Shown here: piece by piece, positions 57,560 through 64,000 of the stretch
Layout: each line of letters starts with the position of its first letter
Numbering within the stretch: position 1 is the first letter of the stretch
Source of the DNA: Agrypnia vestita
Taxonomy: Eukaryota; Arthropoda; Insecta; Trichoptera; Phryganeidae
Assembly: GCA_016648135.1 (NCBI GenBank)
Contig: JADDOH010010916.1
Location: 77,501 to 141,500 of the forward strand
Direction: 5' to 3'
DNA: 64,000 nt
Program-made: the position numbers and the translations under genes
The notes under the pieces: generated by a model
Database searches by the model: none
The model's input: only the letters and a program-made list of their open reading frames with translations
What the model was told of the DNA's origin: nothing

Positions 57560-58295
57560 CGGGTTAGTCCTCGTTTCACTTGATAGATTTAAGATTTTTG
57601 TGTCTAGTAACATTAATGCAGTGTGTTACGCTGACGTTGCTACTATACTGGCAGAAAATGAAGATGAGGAAGTACATGATCATTTCAATTGAGAAAACAA
57701 AGTAGCTTACAATATCTAGACAACCTCGAAGATGTAAAAAAAAAGCATAGACAATAATCCCTTATAACAGTTTATGAAATTTAAGTACCTTGGGGTTGAG
57801 ATATCTAGCTACAGCGATCTGTACAACGAAGTCAAAGAGCAGACAAACAAGCAGTGGTTATCTCCGGATGCTTAAGAGACACTGTACGGGCTAATAAGCA
57901 TATGCTAGTGGAAAGCAAAGTCACAATATATAAAAGATGCACAATACCTATCATGCCATACGGTATCGAAGCAAGAGCGGACACGGTGAGAACTAAACAC
58001 CTCATAGAACCTCAGAGACAGAGTCCAATCCAGAATCCAATTTGTACCCAATTCACAGAACCTGCGACATACAAGACATCATAAGATGGAGCAGGCAGAG
58101 AAGGCGTTTCTGGAGGGACCATGTCGAGAGAATGGAGTAGACGAGACCTTCCAGAGCCGTGATGTGCGGGATTCCAGAGGGGCGCCGACCGCCAGGGAGA
58201 CCACCAAAGAGATGGAGAGAGTACGTCCTCGTTACAAGACCAGGACTGACCTGTCAACACAGATCAAGGATATAACAAAAGAAGAAGATGATTAA
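57560..58295 (+). pseudogene. Non-LTR RT fragment (right arm)
   Basis: Mirror of 13880-14625. It has the same loss in the YADD motif. One base is missing in the QTNKQWL region, which breaks the frame that is open in the left arm (the open frame restarts at 57854). Confidence 0.82.
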
Positions 58296-58379
58296 TATAC
58301 TTTGGGTATGTAAAGAGTTTTTCGATACGAATGACATTATTTTATAATATCAGAGCATACAAAGATTTATTGATTTTAA

Positions 58380-58565
58380 TTTATTATTATTAATGGATTT
58401 GTCGTTAACACTATAGATATTATAAATTGTGGTCATTAAATTGGATAAAAAACATTGACCTCGTTACCTCTACGTGAGTTTAATAGTATCTTTATATTTA
58501 ACTACATAAGTTTCAAGAGTAACAGAATCTCTCATCGACAGATGAAGCAGGTATTAATCTGACTT
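58380..58565 (-). repeat. Dispersed repeat family, copy B (right arm)
   Basis: Mirror of 13615-13800. Confidence 0.65.
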
Positions 58566-58829
58566 CCTTCAAATAAAGAAATTTTAACTTATCAATTTTA
58601 TTATGTCGTTGTTTTAATATAATTAAAAAAAAGCATACATTGTTTTATACTTTTTTATTGACTAATTTGTTGAAAAATGTAATACGCCATAAGAAAAAGT
58701 ATTAATTGTAAATTGAATATCATAAATGTAACGTTCTCCTTTTTTGTTTCGGAAATCCAGTAAAACCCGTTGTCAGCTTCCAGATACTTGATTGGTTTAC
58801 AGTTATTTCGGGTGAAAATAGTTCGGTTA

Positions 58830-59040
58830 AAATGCAATAGGAATAAGTTTACGCCGCTGTGGCTGCATTATTAGAAGAGAGCTGGCCAAAACGGTGCCTC
58901 TTGCTTTATACCATTCGCTCTCTCTCTCATTCTCGCCAATCTGTCTCATTCACACAGCCAAACGTTCATTCGGATAGTTAAAAAAAATAACAAGACCCGT
59001 TTTACAAATAGTTTCATTTTTAATTTGTTATCATAAAAGT
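58830..59040. repeat. Direct repeat Y, copy 2 (right arm)
   Basis: Mirror of 13130-13345. Confidence 0.6.
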
Positions 59041-60234
59041 AACAGAGTTAACTTAGTAAAAACCACTACTACATTTAAGGTATACCGGTTTCGAGACGTA
59101 CCCGTCTCTTCGTCAGGAGTCAGGACCAACACTACTCTACTATGTTCACAACACTATACACCACAATCATTGTATTGTTAAACTCTATTGTTAAATCATT
59201 TTCACAAAATAATTTTATAATAATATCATAAAAGTATTTAATTTATTATTTTTCTCCCGTATATTTGTTTATACTAAAATTACTAAAATTAGAGTAGATA
59301 GGTTTAGGTGGGATTTAATTGTTTTAATACTTATTCATTAATTCTAGTATACTCTGATATTCCCCCATGGTTATATTTACGCTTGCACAAATCAGCGATA
59401 GCCGTTGCTTAACTGCTAGTAATCATTTAAATCCCCTTATCTACTCACATATATGTATCTCGTTAAAAAAAATTACGAACAATTTTGCTTATAGTTATTG
59501 AGAAATAAGAGTTATAAGAGAAAAAAACATCCATTATTATTAAATCATATCAACATTATAAAAACCATACATATATTATTAATAGATTATTTGATTAGAG
59601 CATTTTTGAATAATCAACTAATAATACGTACCTACCTATTTTATAAATGAATCCCTAAAAACGTATCTAAAAAATATTAAACAGATCGGTAATCGTGTGG
59701 GTTGTAAATTGTCGACAGAAATACATATAATTCAAGACGTGGCGTGGGTGCAAAAAAGTGTTTACTATTTCTTATTAAAAAAAATATTATTTTTCTAACA
59801 GACTAGTAGATTTGCATCGTTAAAAACAGTATTTCATATGATTTTTAATTTTCATTTTTTATATGTAAATGTTTGTACTTCTGTTTTTATTTATTCTAGA
59901 CTGTCTGAAGGTTGTACGCTTATTTTATTATGTTTTACATTGTTTTAAGTTGAGTCTTTAATATTATATTGATTGCTGATGAGCCCTAAAACGAGTCAAC
60001 GAATCGGAGATCTTACCGAATATTCGAGAAGCGGAACCAGAGAGAAGAACGAAGCTTCAACAGCGGTAAGTAGCTCACACCATTCGACTACGTCGTTTAT
60101 TTTTGACGTAGAACCTTTTATACATGCTTAGCTTTGTAACCTCGATTATTTTTGTATTGTGTTTATATTTTTACAACATTTATATTGTAATCGCATCCAA
60201 ATTAAATCAGAGTGTGTAACGAATCTCAAACAAT

Positions 60235-60395
60235 GTAATAGGAATAAGTTCCATATACCATTCTCTCTCTTTCATTCCCGCCTCTCGTTCACACAGTCAG
60301 ACGTTTGTTCTTATACGTTTCAATAATTAACCAGGCCTTTTTTACAATTAGTTAACTTTTTTATTTATTTTCATAAAGTAATTAATTATTTATTC
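60235..60395. repeat. Direct repeat Y, copy 1 (right arm)
   Basis: Mirror of 11790-11945. Confidence 0.6.
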
Positions 60396-60974
60396 ATATC
60401 CCAGTAAAACTCGTTGTCGGCTTCAAGATATTTTATTGGTTTACAGATATTTCAGATTTAATTTCATTGTCTGTCAATCTGTATCTGTCCGTGACTTTTA
60501 TTCTTATTTCATTTTCTCTCAGTCTACTGCTACTCCTCTAATATTTCGGCAGTCTCACTATCAATATCTTAAAATAATTAAATTTTTTAATAATATATTT
60601 TTCGTCCCTCCAGATGTTTGTATTTAATGATCGATTCAATATTCTTGTTCTTCTTCCTGGTACTATCCCAACTCTTGTCTGTGTAGGCTGTTAGGGTCGG
60701 CTCTTCTCGTTATCAGTCTGTATTTTATTCGGTTCTGAGTATCGCCTTCATCTAGGTCGTTTCTTTGCAGAATTTTAGGCTATTGAGTCATTCAGAAGTC
60801 CTTTGGTCTTGCTATCACGTGGTCATATCACATAGTATGTGCAAAGAATATTAAAAAATAATTAAAAAATGATGTTGAAAATGATAAAATCAAAAATACA
60901 TTTAAAATATGGTCAAACATTTGTATCAATATTTTGTCTTTAACGTTATACAGATTATTCACGGCGATCATTAA

Positions 60975-61085
60975 ATTTGATGAAAAGCATAAATTTTGTT
61001 ATCTTTGTGTTTGTTTAGATATAATTTTATATTATACTGTTCGATTTTCGAGATTGTCAGAATCTCTTATCGACTGTTTAAGACT
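60975..61085 (-). repeat. Dispersed repeat family, copy C (right arm)
   Basis: Mirror of 11098-11205. Confidence 0.65.
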
Positions 61086-61108
61086 ACATGTACATATGTC
61101 AAAGAAAG

Positions 61109-61279
61109 ATTCTGATTCTCTCGAAACTCGAGCAGTTAAAAATAAAATTATAATTTATTTCACGGAGAGATAACATAGTTCATGTTTTTCACCTAATTTA
61201 AAGTTCTTTATTCATACAATTTGTGGCTCAAAAAGTTCTTACTACTGTCGCTACGATAATTTCGCTTTTTTGATGTTTT
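61109..61279 (+). repeat. Dispersed repeat family, copy D, right arm only
   Basis: ATTCTGATTCTCTCGAAACTCGAGCAG...ATAAAATTATAATTTA...GTTTTTCACCTAATTTA is the same family as copy C but inverted relative to it, so C and D make the two halves of a foldback. The left arm has AAAGAAAGCAGATTTCG at this place, with the segment absent. Confidence 0.75.
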
Positions 61280-62288
61280 CAGATTTCGATAGTACATCAT
61301 TTCTTCTGATTCCACAATCTCGTGAAAATAAATTTTAAAGTCATGTGATTAGAATGGATAGAGATCAGTAAAAAACGATATACTCCAATATTCATAATAA
61401 AACCAAAATTCGCGCATGAATTGTTGTTTTTATTTAACTATTACTGTGTATCTAAATATTTTATACTGTCATGAGATCCTTAATTTGTAAAAACCACATA
61501 TAATTGAGTATTCTTTCAGGGTATGCAACACAAAATTCAATTTTAAAATTCCCATCTAATATACCCAATAAATACAGTTTCTAACCACGTTCCGAATTGC
61601 ATTTATCTCGTGTAAAATAATAAATAAACAGAAAATACCCGATTTCATCGCCAAAATAACATACAATGAATTAAATTATATTTTTTTTATAAAAAATACA
61701 CCAGTAAATAGAAATTAAACAAAATAACAGTCCCTGTACCACGACGCGCATTTTGTTGCGAAACTAACATTTTACTTAACGCGCCAAATGAAGTTTAACT
61801 TCAATTTTAAAAACACAGTAAACAGGGTCCCATTTGGGCGCTGTGGTCAAGTTTAATGGCTCAATGAGGAGGAATGACAGAAGACTTCTGAGAGATCATT
61901 AGAACTCGAATCACAATATCGAACAAATAATGAAGATGATAGTTCAAATAATTAATCTTGTTATTTTCTCGAGTAATATTTTTCCTCGTACTTACATGCT
62001 TATTACTTTACAATCGTAGACGGGCGGAAAAATAATGAAACCTTTCTACAACGTTTTTATAGTTATTATAATAAATTATGGTCTTAATTACCACCAGGGC
62101 CATGAAATATGTAGGTGATTACCGAAAGTACACTTTATATTTTTTAATCTAAGGCATTTAAAGTGCTTACATCAAATTTAAGTTATTTTGTGGAATTTAT
62201 AAATCGCTGTTTTGAAGTATTTATTTTTGTAATATATATTATTTTCCTCTTGTGAAATTACTCTTTCCCTTCAAAGAATTTAGAAAGA

Positions 62289-62489
62289 GTGGGAGGATTT
62301 ACTTGGTGTTTAAACGGGAGTACAGAAAGATTTTCAAAGCTAAGAGCGCTTCACTTATCATGTTGGATCTTGATGTCAGCGTTAGTTGAAAAGCTGCAAG
62401 ACGCTTTTTTTACTGATTTAAGCAGATATAAAATAATTAACTCCTTCCATAGGACTCTTTCCAAAACACATCTCAAGTGCTTACGATAA
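62289..62489 (+). other. Unrecognised 66-codon frame (right arm)
   Basis: Mirror of 9856-10056; two residues differ. No recognised domain. Confidence 0.2.
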
Positions 62490-62559
62490 TAGAAGAAAAA
62501 TGGTCCAGGGATACCTTTCGCATAGGAATTGGTAAAATAGAAATCGCAAAAAATATTAT

Positions 62560-62561
62560 TA
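62560..62561. other. Empty TA target site of the left-arm mariner
   Basis: The right arm reads AATATTATTACATCACCATGC. The TA at 62560-62561 is the site that is duplicated around 8486-9783. Confidence 0.93.
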
Positions 62562-62594
62562 CATCACCATGCTAAAATAAAATCCATGGCATTT

Positions 62595-63002
62595 GAGAAT
62601 ACTTTTGCGGCAAGGCAGCCCCTCTAGTAGCACCTTGCAGTAGATAGATCACGATGCTAGATCAGACCTGATGCACTCTTGAAGGTCAGCGAAATCTTTG
62701 CTAAATCTTCATCTGACTTAATACAAATTTCTGAGCAGCTACAGATAGTAGTTTACACTTGCAAATAAGACTAAAAATTTTCAAAATGGATTTTATTCTA
62801 AGTTTACCATTGAACCAGAACTAATATAAAAAATTGAAGAGTATCTCTTATCATTACAATTCATTTGCCTGTCTATATAGTGCATTAAATATTTGTTTAC
62901 ATCTGTACAATTTCTTTTGCGACATGGTGAACTGGAAACCATGTAGCTAGCTTAAATCGTTAGACCCATGAACATGTGTTCTTTTACTCGGTATTCACAT
63001 AA
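62595..63002. mobile_element. ~410-bp segment present only in the right arm
   Basis: The flanks (CCATGGCAT on one side and a T run followed by CTGGAATGAG on the other) are directly joined in the left arm near 8440-8460. The segment starts GAGAATACTTTTGCGGC and ends before a run of ten T. This would suit a poly(A)-tailed retroposon on the minus strand; a deletion in the left arm is the alternative. I see no pol III boxes or coding signature. Confidence 0.6.
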
Positions 63003-63324
63003 TTTTTTTTTTCTGGAATGAGAAATAATTTCTTACAACATATCATGTAAGAGAAGATAGGAGGTAGCAGAGGTGTATTTAAAATAGGCTATTCTGATTA
63101 CGCAACCAAAGAAAGTACTTCAATATCTAAAATGCCATATATTTGACCGGCAATCTTTGATTGAAGATTACCGATTTTGTATTTAGAAGAAAAATATATA
63201 AACATAGGTGAGTTAATTACGTGATGAAATTCATGTCTCCAGTAATAGATTTTTAAATTTTATAATTTTTTGCCTCAAACATCCATGTTTCTATCCCACA
63301 CAAGATGATACTAAATACTTCTAG

Positions 63325-63530
63325 CTGCTTACCAGCCTTTCTTTAATTTACTTACAGTAATAGATGTGCGTTTATTAAGTATAGCCATTGAATTTTTCTC
63401 CATTCCTATCCTCTTTATTGCTGACCCAAATACACTGCTGCCAGTAATTACTGATCCAAGATAATTAAAACAGTTGTTAGCAATTGCTGATCAAAGATAT
63501 AAAAGTTGTTTACTTGACATTCATATTCAA
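63325..63530 (-). pseudogene. Non-LTR RT relic (right arm)
   Basis: Mirror of 7931-8200, with small differences (AGTAATAGATGTGCG against the left-arm AGTTGTGCG reading). Confidence 0.65.
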
Positions 63531-63750
63531 GATGACGCACTAAAATATTGAGTATTGTTTTCAAACTTTTTATTATCTTTCTATATAATTGTGAATTTTT
63601 ATTAAAATTTTTAAAATATAACGGTTTGCTTGTTTGGTTATTTATTCTAAGACAAAAATACTAGATTGAGCAAAGAACATATTTTATCCAAATAACACAC
63701 ATCAAAATTACCATATAAAGACATAAAACAAAAGTTATTTTTATAATTTT

Positions 63751-64000
63751 TACTTACTTACATACTTACTAACTTATCATAACGCCATTTCTCGTGGAGT
63801 AAGCAGAGAGGATAGAGCGCCATACACTTTTGCCCTGATACAGAACTCTCGCCTCATCCACATTTATACATCTTTGCATACAAGCTCGATGATTGTTGAG
63901 ACTCCTCCAGTATTAATCTGGTCACGCCACGTCTTTCACGGTCGTCCTCTCTTTCTGGTGCAGTCAACACTCGCATCATATATTTTTCTTTCCATTCTTT
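63751..64000 (-). pseudogene. Non-LTR RT C-terminus with (AAGT)n tail, cut by window end
   Basis: Mirror of 7451-7700; begins with the ACTTACTTACATACTTACTAAC tail and runs to the RGRP*KTW region and beyond the window. Confidence 0.75.

Larger units (their letters stand above)
46639..64000 (-). repeat. Right arm of giant inverted duplication
   Basis: Reverse complement of 7451-28804, cut by the window end. All left-arm features except the mariner and the 3.4-kb insertion are mirrored. Right-only segments are 55990-56197, 61109-61279 and about 62595-63002. The inner breakpoint is flanked by GGATTTTTAATG on the spacer side. Long stretches not listed separately below (48200-48840, 49580-51730, 52090-53760, 54080-54830, 55345-55600, 56535-57270, 59045-60230, 61290-62285) mirror gene-free left-arm sequence. 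Confidence 0.97.

Noticed and set aside
7451..64000. Missed-adapter hairpin artefact from single-molecule sequencing
   Set aside because: Such artefacts give near-identical arms; here there are real insertions with target duplications and steady substitution differences. A haplotype misjoin is still possible and is raised in the findings.

Overview
This window looks like nuclear DNA of an insect, probably a moth or butterfly. It is strongly AT-rich, has no bacterial gene layout, no rRNA and no convincing functional tRNA gene, carries the GTAGGTA/TAGGTACCTA short words common in lepidopteran genomes, and is packed with arthropod-type transposable elements: mariner, BEL-Pao, piggyBac, several non-LTR families and foldback elements. 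The lineage is an inference. I found no complete host protein-coding gene. The only long intact coding sequence is a retrotransposon gag.

The dominant structure is a giant inverted duplication. The left arm is 7451-28804 and the right arm is 46639-64000, cut by the window end. They are reverse complements over their whole visible length with roughly 1-2% mismatch in the segments I compared. A 17.8 kb spacer (28805-46638) separates them. The arms differ by clean insertions. The left arm alone has a 1.3 kb mariner (8486-9783) and a 3.4 kb TG...CA element with a 4-bp target duplication (23185-26589), and both have intact empty sites in the right arm. The right arm alone has a 208-bp LINE 3' end, a ~171-bp half of a foldback element and a ~410-bp segment.

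Region by region: 1-7450 is unique sequence with the end of a mariner at base 1, two relics of reverse-transcriptase C-termini, a 50-bp tandem duplication and foldback repeats. 7451-28804 (left arm) holds at least five decayed non-LTR fragments, a truncated tRNA-like sequence, several dispersed repeat families and the two young insertions. The spacer holds a structurally complete BEL-Pao LTR retrotransposon (30872-38431) on the minus strand, a piggyBac transposase relic, a possible hAT-like element and a non-LTR C-terminal relic that ends close to the inner edge of the right arm. 46639-64000 mirrors the left arm.

The most interesting element is the BEL-Pao copy. Its LTRs are nearly identical and it has a 5-bp target duplication, so it inserted recently. 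Its 488-codon gag is open, yet its pol has lost the RT catalytic core, the integrase zinc finger, the first integrase Asp and the integrase Glu. This is best explained as a gag-coding, pol-dead, non-autonomous element moved in trans. The second highlight is the long palindrome, whose arm-specific insertions act as a dated record of events after duplication. An assembly join of two haplotypes must be excluded before it is interpreted.
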